The notes under the pieces: model-generated
Seen by the model: the letters and a program-made list of their open reading frames with translations, nothing else
What the model was told of the DNA's origin: nothing
Databases searched by the model: none
Assembly: GCA_021234155.1 (NCBI GenBank)
Contig: JAJEKV010000001.1
Location: forward strand, 32,438,177 to 32,502,176
Reading direction: 5' to 3'
From: Isoetes taiwanensis
Lineage: Eukaryota; Streptophyta; Lycopodiopsida; Isoetales; Isoetaceae
DNA length: 64,000 nt
Shown here: in pieces, positions 32,800-43,238 of the stretch
Position numbering within the stretch: position 1 is the stretch's first letter
Layout of the letters: each line of letters begins with the position of its first letter
Translations under genes and position numbers: made by a program

Positions 32800-33465
32800 G
32801 ACATTCCTTGGATGGGGACGACCTTCCTCTCATCTCCTATTTATACAGCCTTTTTTCTCAGTTCTAGTCATCGGCGTTCTCTTGAGCTCCTTTTCATTCC
32901 ATTCATTTGGGCTCCACAAAATTCTTCAGCTAGATTTGTCTATCCTATTATGTTCTATGCTTCTTAGTCTAGCGTCATCCATTCTTGAGCTGGATTCGAT
33001 TCTATCATTTCTAGTTTTCTCTTAGATGGCGTGCTTTAGATGGATTTCCTTTGTGCTTCGGGGATGCATGAGCCATTGTCTCTTCTTGTTTGGGTTGCAT
33101 GTTGGTTTTGGCTTTTGAATGGCCAGATAGATCCGTTGCATAGGAGCAAGCTGGGCTTAATAGTTTGATCTAATTCTTTTTTTTTCAGATACGCTTTTTC
33201 CATGTAGTCTAGACTACTTCTGGTTTGTGCTCATAGTTCCTTCTTGTAGGTTTTTGCAGGGCCACTCCGATTTTGCTCCAGTATTCTATTTGATGCCATG
33301 TTTTTGCCTTTGCAGTTTGGATGCGTAATCTTATGGTGGATCTTGAGAGCGGGTGCCTTGATCGTTGTTTATTGGCCCTGCACAAATCTGTATGATTGTC
33401 CAAGAGATCATTGGCATAGAAACGACTATACCTCGGCAAATTTTAGAAGCATGTTTGGGATCTGG
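32800..33465. other. Stretch without recognised gene
   Basis: T-rich sequence with a TATTTATA box near 32839. The start of the open frame at 33298 falls here but its first ~55 residues have no counterpart in element A, so element B is probably truncated at about 33470. Confidence 0.4.
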
Positions 33466-33885
33466 GCGCTGCTCCTCTCCTACTATCAGGCGAACAGGGT
33501 CAGGGACATCGAAGGAGGACGGCCATCAAGAAAGGACACTCTGAAGCCACCTCCAGAGAAGCCCATTCCCTCAAAGAAGCCACCGAAAAGGAAACCAAAC
33601 TCGAAGCTGAACCGAGCAATCCGGGAGATCCGACACTTCAAGAGAAGTTATGGCTTTCTAATCCCCCGTGCACCGTTCGCCAGGCTGCTGAAGGAGGTTG
33701 TGCAAGAATTCGACACCAGCATGAGGGTAACGGGCGAGATGCTGCTAGCCTTGCAAGAAGTAGCGGAGCAGAAGCTAGTGCAACATTTTGAAGACTCCAC
33801 AGCATGCACGGTACACGCCAAGAGGGTGACTTTAATGAAGAAGGATATGCACCTGGCCAGTCACATAAAAGGGGAGCCCCATTAA
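33298..33885 (+). CDS. Retrotransposon-encoded histone H3 protein, element B (5' truncated)
   Basis: The last 89 residues (33616-33882) are an H3 fold in the same gapless register as element A: REIRHFKR, FARLLKEVV, MRVTGEMLLALQE, FEDSTACTVHAKRVTLM, HIKGEPH. Upstream, SYYQANRVRDIEGG and the Pro/Lys-rich segment match the linker of element A. The first ~55 residues of the frame are unrelated, so the element-encoded part begins near 33470 and the N-terminal tail and acidic linker are lost. H3 positions R69, R83, C110, H113, D123 and L126 are kept. K79 is Asp, R129 is His and the C-end is altered. The frame has no stop. Downstream TTTTGTAAAT is shared with element A. It may be an expressible truncated form or a dying copy. 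Confidence 0.85.
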   Translation: MFLPLQFGCVILWWILRAGALIVVYWPCTNLYDCPRDHWHRNDYTSANFRSMFGIWALLLSYYQANRVRDIEGGRPSRKDTLKPPPEKPIPSKKPPKRKPNSKLNRAIREIRHFKRSYGFLIPRAPFARLLKEVVQEFDTSMRVTGEMLLALQEVAEQKLVQHFEDSTACTVHAKRVTLMKKDMHLASHIKGEPH

Positions 33886-34027
33886 TTTTGTAAATGACAA
33901 ATTTTGTGAACACAAAGTGTTTTGATGTAAATTATGAGTGCATAATTGTTGTTAATTAGGTTGAATTAGCAATAATTGCCATTTGTTTTAGTCAAATCGG
34001 ACGTTTCTAGGCCAAATAGTGAGGAAT

Positions 34028-34094
34028 GTCTCACGGTATGCGCCAGGACCCAAAACTAAACTTTGGTTCGGCCTCCCAACGCACACCGTGAGAC
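34028..34094 (+). repeat. Long imperfect stem-loop 1, element B
   Basis: Outer 10-bp stem GTCTCACGGT / ACCGTGAGAC, then TGCG / CGCA and AGG / CCT, and apical AACTAAA / TTTGGTT with a G-U pair. It lies between H3 and ORFX as in element A. Confidence 0.85.
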
Positions 34095-34230
34095 CTTCAC
34101 ACCTAAACTAGTCCTAAACACCTCCAAATCGACCAAGTAAGGGGTCAATCTTGCATATCTTGGCGAGATTATCATGTTTTGACCCTTAGTTCATCTTGTT
34201 TGGATAAGTTTTGACCAATTAGGGCCAAAT

Positions 34231-34297
34231 GTCTCACGGTATGCGCCAGGACTCAAACCTAAAATTTAGGTTGGCCTCCCAGCGCACACCGTGAGAC
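34231..34297 (+). repeat. Long imperfect stem-loop 2, element B
   Basis: Same outer 10-bp stem as copy 1. The apical stem is AACCTAAA / TTTAGGTT, with both arms changed so that pairing is complete. Confidence 0.85.
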
Positions 34298-34488
34298 CTT
34301 TCAGTAATTTCTCTAGCATGCCACCTCCAATTGACTCAAGTTTGCTGCAATAGGTTCATTAGATAGTCCTATTCATGCTCCAACCCTTAAATCAGCTTTC
34401 CAATCCCCATTTCGACCTCAAAATAGGTGAGATTTGCCCAACCCCAAGATTTTTCCAAGTCATGCAAAAATTAGGGTTTTTCCCTTGT

Positions 34489-34498
34489 CTATAAATAG
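34489..34498 (+). promoter_or_regulatory. TATA box before ORFX, element B
   Basis: CTATAAATAG lies 112 nt before the ORFX start. ACAAGTTTGCTCCC follows about 35 nt downstream. Both match the module of element A. Confidence 0.75.
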
Positions 34499-34609
34499 GT
34501 CCCCATTTCCCACTTAGCATCCTACAAGTTTGCTCCCAACTTTTAAGCAATCTTCCAGCTCCCTTAGGCGCTTCAACAGCTGTTTGTTAGTCCAATCCCC
34601 TCAAGATCA

Positions 34610-36125
34610 ATGGCAACTGCAGATTTTAGGCGATGGTACAGTGCCAGTGCCCATGTAGCTGAGGCTGATGTCAATTCCATTTTCCAGATTTTCCAGAAGG
34701 AGATAGATGTCCAAGCCACTCTGCAGGCAACCCCAGCCTATATGCAAGTCATGACAGAGTTCCAAGCTAGGGTAGGACTGTCCTTAGTACAGCTCCCCCT
34801 TTGTACAGGATATTTTGTTCCCAGGCCATCCCTCCAAGCAGCCTTAGGTGATGTCCCCAACATTTCCAAATATCTGACCAACAAAGCTTTTAGGTTGCCA
34901 GATTACATGGTCTTAACCGATAATAGGACCAAGTATTTCTCCTACACCGCTGCCCTAGCCATCTTTCTTTTCCACCGTGCCCAGAACCCCATCGGGAAAA
35001 CCTCCATCCCTCCCATGGACGTAGACCCCTTAGCCTCCTCAGCAGAAGGTCAGCTCCTATTGTAGTACCAAACGGAGCAAGAAGGCAGAGCCGAAGAGGA
35101 AGCAATCGACTCGGACGACGAAGACTACGTCGAGCTCGACCTAGAAGAAGAGCGGCAACTAGCAGAGCAGGAGATACCGATCTTCGAACAGGATCGGCAG
35201 ACCGTCAGGATCGCTCCCCCACTCGGGCTAGGTATCACAAGCTTGGCCCCCATCATCATCAATGGCCAGGAGTACCTGCTCCTCAGCGACATCCAGAACC
35301 TCCCCGAATGCAGAGACAGGGAGTATCGACTTGACGAGTTGCTGTACCTTCTGCGCAGCAACCAGACCTAGACGACTTCATCGACCGGGAGGCTTTCGAC
35401 TTCCCAATCCAGGTCATAGAAGCCCACCTAGACCCGGGAGTCGACTTCGGACATTCAGACGTACAGCAGCATCCGGCAAATGATGGAAGCTCGGGATCTG
35501 CCGTCTGAAGAAGAATTCTACGCCATCCAAGAAACGGATGGGGATCCGTGGCAATACCACGAACATTTTGATGCCGAGTTCTTCGACACCAGCTTCCCCA
35601 GAGAGAAGAGGCGAAATCGACCTGAGGCGAATCACATCGACAGTCAGGGACTTTGGAGACCTCACAGAGATTGACGTCGACGAATATGCGGCAAGACATA
35701 GAGCCGGCGCCCGACCTCACGACGAATCAACAGCAGCAGGCAGGGACAGGTCACTAAGGTATTATCTCCCTCTGCTGATAGACGGGAGGATAGCGGTCAT
35801 CCACTGCAAATTCAGCCCAAGGGGCGAAGAAGGAGTATTCATGCTCATCGCACTCTCAGGCTTTGGTAGGCACGCTCGACTGCTCCCAACAGTTGACCAT
35901 GTCATCCTAGTCAAGAGGACGATGGCACTTGACATCTTCGACTTCGCCATGCCCTACTGACGGTAGGGAAGACTAGCAGTGACTGCGGCCTACACTTCCG
36001 ACCGCAGGCTAGAAGACTTGGTGCAAGCCTTGCAGGGCGGGTCATCAACGAACATCCTCAGGAACTTGGGACGCTCGATAGGAACGACCCAAGTTAAGCA
36101 GTTTCTTCAGGATAACCCATTCTAG
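34610..36125 (+). pseudogene. ORFX of element B: conserved unknown protein
   Basis: Starts MATADFRRWY in good context (TCAATGGCA). In order it shows a helical N-terminus, GYFVPRPSLQAALGDV, YLTNKA, a block with FHRAQNPIGK, an acidic stretch (DSDDEDYVELDLEEE), GLGITSLAPIIING with [10 protein letters not shown] and, after a frame change near 35370, a C-terminal part with LLIDGRIAVIHCKF, LIALSGFGRHARL and TMALDIFDFAMPY. A TAG at 35063 replaces a CAG kept in element A. The intact protein would be about 500 residues. I recognise no family. It sits between H3 and gag with its own TATA module and is not the capsid gene, which follows separately. Confidence 0.6.
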
Positions 36126-36433
36126 CGGCGATTCCAAGAATAGTTAGACTCTTGATCCCGGAGGCATTGTACTTAAGCTATTATATTATATATATATATA
36201 AATACGTTTTGTTTTGCATTTTAAATGTTTTGTTGATGTATTTTATTCCACAACTATATCAGCAAACACATGTGATGCAATAGAACAGATAAAGATAACC
36301 GTAAGGCCATGATCTACTTGTGTATGCAGCTAGAGGTCCAGGAACAGCCGAACAAGAATGCCGAGTCCATAGAGACGAACAGACGCCGGCTAGGCAGCAC
36401 CCGGCAAGGAACTTATATGAAGAATTCGGCCCC

Positions 36434-38089
36434 ATGACCCCCGAGGAAGAGATATCGCAAATGAGGACGGACCTTTAGGAGATAAAAGCTTTCTTGGCAG
36501 GACAAGCAGGAGTGGGGCCCGACTACAACATCCAGTTGCCGGAAGCACCACCTCAGAAGACGGGAAAGGACAAGAGGAAGAGCAAGAGAAGGAGGTCCCC
36601 CAGCACGGAATCCTCCGACACAAGCTCGGATTCGGACTCCAATTCCGAGGAAGAGGTAGAAGAGGTGCGAGACCGTAGGGATGGCAGACCCAAGGACACA
36701 AAGACTTCAGACTATCAGAAGAAGGTTGACTCAGCGCTCAACAATGTATGGAAAGTAAGAAAGTTGGAACAATTCTCGGGAGATAACAGGTCCGAGATGG
36801 AAGCAGAGGCATGGCTAGACGAGATGGGAGAGTATGGCAATGCCTATAGCATGAAAGACAAGGACAAAGGCAGAGTAGCTACAGCCAACCTGAAGGGAGC
36901 AGCTAGGATTTGGTGGAAGGGCTATGCCAAATCACATGGCCTAAGCAGGGACAGTTGCAGGTTCAAGAAGTTTGCTAAGGTATTCAAGCGTCACTATGTT
37001 CCGAGGGAACATAAATGCCAAATGATGCAACAATTCCACCGATTGCAGCAGGGCAACAAATCAGTCCAGAAGTACACGGAGGAATCCATGAGGCTCAGGC
37101 TTTATGTGCCCAAGTTGAGCGAGAGGCACACAGTAGAGGGATATATAGAAGGGTTGAACGAAGAGATCCGAAAGCTAGTAAGAGCAACAAACCCTAGAAT
37201 GGTGGCGGAAGCAGAATCCAAGGTAGTAAGCTTGCAGGGAACGGGACCTCAAAACATCGGACAGAAACAACAGTACTATCAGGATAAGGGCAAAGCAGTA
37301 GGAAGTTATAGCCCTAGAGCAGCTAGCCCAAGTCCAGCAAAGACTCCATATAGTGGCAATTATGGGAAGCAGCAGGAGAAGAAACAGGTGTCCTTCAAGG
37401 ATAAGCAGGAAGGGTCAAACTACTCGAAGGCGGTGCGATCCTTTTTACAGGCAATGCCCAAGGAGAAGAGGCAGGAGTGCATTGAGAAACAGCTTTGCTT
37501 CAGGTGCTTCCAGCCAGGCCACAGAACAGCAAACTGCCCTTTTGTCATGAGTGCGGCATTAGCAGAGTTGGGTGGATGGGACACTCCCTTTTACGACGAC
37601 GGCGGAGAAGCACGCGACTTCATTCAGGGTGAGTGTCACATTTTTGCTGCCATAGATACAGAACAAGCAGAAAATCAGTATCAGGTAATATCCACAGTAG
37701 GGAAGGCCAAGGCCAAGTCCTTCATAGTCCTGATAGACTCGGGAAGTACCCACAACTTTGCGTCCCCAAGAATGGTTGAGATGTTGAAGCTCAAGCCATT
37801 GAAGTCAAAGCCGAGACCCGTGGTGTTAGCAAGTGGGGCAGTAAGACACACGGCAGGCAAGAGGATAAACTTCAACATCGACTTGCCAGGGATCAATATT
37901 CAAATGGGGGCAGAAGTGATGAGCATCGGGAAGTACGACTTGATCATAGGAATGGAGTATCTTGGACCAGCAGGAGCCATCATTGATTGTGGGAAGCGGA
38001 AGGTGACCCTCACGGCGCCCAACGGCAAGATCATTGAAATCACAGGTAAAGAAGTTGTTCCTATCATGCAGTGTATGTCTAGTAAATAG
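36434..38089 (+). CDS. Element B gag and protease
   Basis: The frame opens MTPEEEISQM. A TAG at 36476 (CAG in the likely parent) interrupts it, and 531 residues follow open. It shows a basic/acidic linker, the retrotransposon capsid domain (AEAWLDEMGEY, GAARIWWKGYAKS, FKRHYVPREHK, LRLYVPKLSER, YIEGLNEEIRKL), a zinc knuckle (CFRCFQPGHRTANC) and retropepsin (LIDSGSTHNFASPR, with [12 protein letters not shown] beyond). It ends at a TAG where element A has a lysine codon, so the original polyprotein ran on into RT. Element A has lost this whole region. Confidence 0.88.
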
Positions 38090-39667
38090 CTGCTCAAGTG
38101 CATTAAGAGCGAGAGGATAGCATATATCTTCAAGCTTTAGCTCGAAGAGCCCGAGTCAGAAGAAAGCAAGGAGGATAAGGTGCTCAGCAAGTTGCCAAAG
38201 CAGATAGCTAAGTTGATCAAGGAGTTCCACAATCTCTTCCCAGACGAGATCAAGCAGCTCCCTCCTTATAGGGGAGTCGAGTGTGAGATAGCACTCGAAC
38301 CAGGTATGAAGTCGACGAGCAAGGCTCCGTACAGGATGACGACGCAAGAGCTGACCGAGTTGAAGAAGCAATTGCAGGAATTGCTTGACCTAGGGTTCAT
38401 TAGACCTAGCGTCTCACCATTTGGGGCACCCATTCTTTTTGTGAAGAAGAAGGATGGCAGCTTGAGGATGTGCATAGATTACAGGCAGTTGAACAAGCAC
38501 ACCATCAAGAATAAGTATGCACTTCCCAGATCGAACGACTTGATGGATCAGCTCCAAGGGGCGAAGTTTCTCCAATATAGACCTGAGTTCGGGGTACCAT
38601 CAGATCAGGATTAAGGAAGAAGACGTCCACAAAACAGCATTCAGGACCAGGTACGGGCACCCCAGCAGCGTTCATGAGGCTTATGAACGACATCTTCAGC
38701 GAGTTCTTGGATACTTTTGTGACAGTATTCTTTGATGATATTCTGGTGGATAGCAGATCCCTGGAAGAACATGTACAACACTTAAGGAAAGTGCTCGAGA
38801 AGCTAAGGAGACACCAGTTGTACGCTAAGTTGTCGAAGTGCCACTTCGCAACGGAGAGGGTGGAATACCTGGGTCATGTGATCTCATCGGAGGGGATTTC
38901 GACGGATCCTGCCAAGATTGAAGCAGTCATACAGTGGCCGGTGCCGAAGAACATCCACGAGGTCAGAAGTTTTCTCGGCCTAGCAGGGTATTACAGGAAG
39001 TTCGTGAAGAACTTTGCAAAGATAGCGGCCCCGCTAACAGACTTGACGAGGGCGGAAAAAGTGAAGGATTGGGCAGATCATTGGCACAAGAAAGCCCAAG
39101 CAGGGTTCGAAATGTTGAAGGAAGCTTTGACAATCGCCCCCGTCTTGACCCTGCGAGACCCAGAGAAGGACAAGCTTGTGGCGACAGACGCAAGTAAGAT
39201 AGCCACAGGTGCAGTGCGCATGCAGGAAGAGCGGGTAGTAGCCTATGATTCCCGAAAGATGAACGACGCCGAAACGCGCTACCCGACGCACGATCAAGAG
39301 TTGCTTGCAGTTGTCAGGGCACTAAGAATTTGGAGGCACTACCTGTGGGGAGGAAGTTCCAGTTGGACATAGACCATCAGAGCCTCCAATACGTGTTCAC
39401 GCAACCACATCTCAACCTGAGGCAGCGAAGGTGCATGGAGTTCCTCGAGGAATATGACTTTGATATAGTCTACAAGTCGGGGAAGCTCAATGTGGTAGCG
39501 GATGCACTTTCAAGGCATCCTTTGACAACAAGAGTTCACTGCAATGCAATTTCGACGCTCACCAGCGACTTCGGTAAGAAGATCAAAGAAACCTTGCCGA
39601 CAGATGCAGACTTCAAGGAAGTGTGAGCGAGCTTGTGCAAGAAGGCAAGAATAGATAAGGAGAGGGA
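38090..39667 (+). pseudogene. Element B reverse transcriptase, RNase H and integrase start
   Basis: RT motifs [17 protein letters not shown], then a frame break in the DLRSGYHQ region near 38570, and a deletion of about 45 nt at 38655 that removes the VMPFGLSNA motif. The catalytic FFDDILVDS, the connection domain and RNase H ([32 protein letters not shown]) follow with one more frame change at 39345. The integrase start is cut at 39667 by element C. RT cannot be functional without the deleted motif. Confidence 0.9.
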
Positions 39668-41272
39668 TGTGACGTTCCAAGTATTTATATGGTATACGTA
39701 TAAATATACTGACACGTCACCCAGTAAAGGTACGCCACCATGGGGTATTGTAACCTAGGGGGTTGACCTAAAAGGGATTAAAATTTAATCATTAAGGATA
39801 ATAACCTATGATTAGGGAATTAATGTCTAAATGGATTAATTAGGTTAATTAATGCTTTGGGAAGGCGCCACCTGGTCTAAATCGATTGGCCAGCATGGGG
39901 ACTTCCAAATTGGGCCATCAACTTGACCCCTATCCCTAATTGACTCCCAAAATCGATCAAGAGGAGCAGCAGCTGAGCGCCCACCTTGCCAAGCACCTTT
40001 ACCTGTGTGTCTAGAGCTGAGCGCCAAGTCCAGGGAAGATGGAAGCACCAAATGACAACGGATCCAGCAGGAACTCAGGTGGGTGGTTAGTATAGCTTCG
40101 TGTTCTAGAGCAGCGCCCCTGTTGGGCACTTGTAGTGTTTATTTCTTCTGTTCTCTCTGTGCTTTAATTGTAGGAACTAACCCTTGATTGCAAAGGTGAG
40201 TTCTCTTTATCTTTGATTTGATACTTGCTCATGAATGATGGATTGATAGTTCTTTGCATAAGTATTGCTCTTGAAACGGGGGAATTAAGGGGGGTAGAGA
40301 CCTCTGAGCCATGCTAGTAGTATACTCCTAGGTTGATCCCTGTATTTCCCATTAGATGCGGCCTGTGTACAAGAGACCACCGGGTCGTAGATGCTATGGA
40401 ATGGCTTAGCACCAAAGAAGGGACGCAGTGGTGAAGTGGGGGTGGGGTCTTGCATGAACATAAAAGGCTCCTGAGACTCCTACAGTGGGCTAGGCCTGAT
40501 AGCTGGTCACGTAGAGGGCCGGGTATGGGTCTGACACTCCCTAGGTGTAGTGGTGTGACCCGTATGGGGCACCATGCACTTTGAGTAGAATTAGGGTGAG
40601 TAAATTGGGTAGGGATGCGGGGGTCACTGATGCGACACGTATTCTCTAGCTCACCCATGGAACCACTGCGATCCTGGAAGGGGACACTTCCCTGACCTGC
40701 CTCGTCGGACTAGGGCTTCATGAACCCTGGAGCAGGCTCGAAGGGTGATGCCTTGAGTCTGCGTCTCCGGAAGGCTATAGCGACGCCATAGCGTGAATCG
40801 ACCCATCTGCAAAGTGTGCACAGGAGGGGCGGATGGAGTGGACAACCCTAGCCGATGTTCTATGCCAGCCAATGCCAGGTTATGTCTCTGTCCGTTGATC
40901 TCTTGAGACCGAGCCGTCAGTTCATCCTACAGGAGCCTGAACCAGGGTAGAACCTGGGGTTTGGGGTGTTTTCCTTAGGATTAGATGCATATTCTTTGCC
41001 GTTGGTACTTGGATGGATGTGCCACCCTTCGTGGTGGTTATTTATATATATATTTTATGCTGTGTGCTAACCTTGTATTCACGCTTCCGCGACTTAGGAG
41101 TCCCATTGAAGGCATGGGCCGAATGACACCTCCGTGTCCTTCACTCGGGCATCTCATTACGGATGGCCCGGGATAGACGGAGGGCCCTGCTCATGGCGAG
41201 ATGGTCGCCATGGGAGGGGAAAGTCCCGATATATATATATAGGGTGTCGTATATATTCGGGGAGGAGCCACG
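39668..41272 (+). repeat. Element C left LTR (5' LTR)
   Basis: Starts TGTGACGTTCC; its end (agccacga) is mutated relative to the right copy (gcgtcaca). About 1.6 kb. The left flank aggga (39663-39667) and right flank gggga (62256-62260) are the probable 5-bp target duplication with one change. Joining the flanks restores the reading of element B integrase. Confidence 0.92.
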
Positions 41273-41284
41273 ATAGTATCGAGC
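41273..41284 (+). promoter_or_regulatory. Primer binding site of element C (initiator tRNA-Met, mutated)
   Basis: tagtatcgagcatgg right after the LTR resembles TGGTATCAGAGC with a substitution and a one-base deletion. Confidence 0.65.
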
Positions 41285-41439
41285 ATGGTTTTGGGAAGCC
41301 AAACCATCAAGATCGGCCACATACTAACTCGTTAGATCGTTAGTTAGAACTTTGGGTAGTATGAGATTTGGATGGTGTAGTAGATGCCGTCATGATTAAT
41401 TTAACGTGGTTTAAGTATAATATTGGGATGTGTACCCGG

Positions 41440-41528
41440 TGCGAAACCCTAACCCTAAGTGGCGGACAGGGGGTACCCAGGTGTCGCTGGCGACGGTGGC
41501 GAGGTCGGTATAGGGTCTGCCCGCCGCC

Positions 41529-41576
<48 letters not shown>

Positions 41577-41665
41577 AACCCTAAGTGGCGGGCATGGGGT
41601 ACCCGGATGTTCCTGGCGGCCGTAGCGGGGTTGAGATATGGGGTGCCCGCCACCCTAAAAACGCG
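41440..41665 (+). repeat. Tandem pair of GC-rich units with telomere-like starts and a long poly-A
   Basis: Two units of about 100 bp, each opening (A)CCCTAACCCTAAGTGGCGG and ending CCGCC-CTAAA, are separated by an uninterrupted A run of about 43 bases (41531-41573). The units share ggggtaccc and differ by scattered changes. Confidence 0.8.
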
Positions 41666-41874
41666 TTCCGCCACTTTTTCTTTTAAAAAATTTTTTAGGT
41701 TAAAAATTTCAAAATTTAGTTAAAGGTAATCCCTTCATTTTTCCTAACGCTTATTGCTCTCTGTGCTCCGCCTAGCCGCCATAGCCGCCGGACCTAAAGC
41801 TTCCCTCCGCCATAGCCAAACCTCACTCCTTGCCTTCCTCTCCCAAGCGCCCACTCAGCGCCCACCTATTAAGG

Positions 41875-43238
41875 ATGGAGGAAGCCAAGCAGGTGTACAA
41901 GCGCAAGCCTCGCTATTTTAAATCTTCCATAGAGTCTCTGATGGCCGAACTCTTGCCACGCCCAAACCCATTGGCAGAACAGGAAGCTAAGACCAAGGAG
42001 TTAATAGAACATTTTGTTAAATGCTTTTATGAAGGGGTTCGGATACCATACCCGCTCTTTTGCTATAACGAGTGCTTCGTATACAAGCTTAACGCCATCC
42101 GGGAGTCGTACACCGTAGTTGAAGAGGAAGATGGTGTCCAGAGATATACACGATTCTTCCCACTGGAAGGGCATGAGCAAGCTGAAGCCGAGGCCATACA
42201 AATGCAGGCCCATAAGATCCTTCAAATGGCACAAGCAGCAGACCTACAATGGCTTGCAGCTGATGACCCTGCTGCGCAAGCTCTAGGGTACCGTTACCTT
42301 GGAAATGGGATGTGTCTCTTTAATGGTAGATCCTTCACCATCCCATCTTTTTCATATGAGGAGGAAATCAATCGTATCATTTGGGAAGCCGGAACACCCC
42401 CATTCTTTACCGATCAGTTCCAGCGGGCTGTCGAGCAGGACATGCAGGCCAACCCTCCACGGTATTTCTTGGAGCTCAAACGCAGAACGGATGTTCGGAT
42501 AGCCCGGGAAAACGAGCAGAGGAGCAGGCTACACTTCAGGCACAAGCACAGAAGGCAGCCCACTTGATAGAGGAGGCTGCTAAGCTTCGTGAAGATACCC
42601 TCCATGCACAGCAAGTGGAACAGGAGCAAGCCCTGAAAAGGATGCAAGATAACGCGGAGCGTATAGCCAAGGAAACAACAGAAACAGTTAAGGAGCGGCT
42701 TAGAAAGGAAGAGCAGGAGCGAAATCGTCAAGATCCCCCACCTCCGAATGATCCTTTTCATCGCCGAAAGCGGAAGAGTACGGCCCGTAAGTCGGGTGCT
42801 CTGTACAGGGATCAGCTCAAGGCTCGGGGTGGTGTCACCAAGGCTGTCGGGGACAACCAGCGGGACGAAATCATCCGGAAGGCCCGGCATCCGAAGACAG
42901 CGGGGAAAACTATTCCCGGAGCCCCACCCCAGCCTAAAAGGAAGCATCGTTACAAGCCTGGCACCGTGGCACTTAGGGAAATAAGGAAGTATCAGAAGTC
43001 TACTGAATTCTTGCTACGGAAACTTCCTTTCCAGCGTTTAGTCCGCGAGATTGCTCAAGAGTACAAGACGGATCTCCGGTTCCAGACGCATGCAATTTTA
43101 GCACTCCAGGAAGCGGCCGAAGCCTATTTGGTGGCCCTCTTTGGTGATGCCAATTTATGTGCTATCCATGCTAAGCGAGTGACGATAATGACAAAGGACC
43201 TTCAGCTAGCACGCCGGATCCGTGGGGAACGGCCGTGA
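41875..43238 (+). CDS. Retrotransposon-encoded histone H3 protein, element C
   Basis: About 450 residues from ATG 41875. An N-terminal domain of ~210 residues ([47 protein letters not shown]) is of no family I know. A coiled-coil stretch follows, then a basic tail with TARKSG (compare TARKST around H3 K9) and HRYKPGTV, and a complete 89-residue H3 fold (42969-43235), about 82 percent identical to canonical H3 by eye and in the same register. All main contact residues are kept: R63, R69, R83, C110, H113, D123, R129. The frame changes by -1 near 42510 (GGAAAAC), which separates the N-terminal domain from the H3 part. A one-base error, a real mutation or a programmed shift are all possible. TGTAAAATAATA follows the stop. 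Confidence 0.88.

Noticed and set aside
33298-33465. N-terminal 55 residues of the element B H3 frame as part of the protein
   Set aside because: No match to element A, and the sequence resembles the unrelated DNA to its left; probably fused by truncation.
41572-41672. Possible telomere or subtelomere inside the window
   Set aside because: Only two CCCTAA units at each place, embedded in unique element sequence; no array.
42500-42520. Programmed -1 frameshift at GGAAAAC in the element C H3 gene as a firm call
   Set aside because: The heptamer is not canonical, no stem-loop is evident after it, and single-base errors are common in this window.
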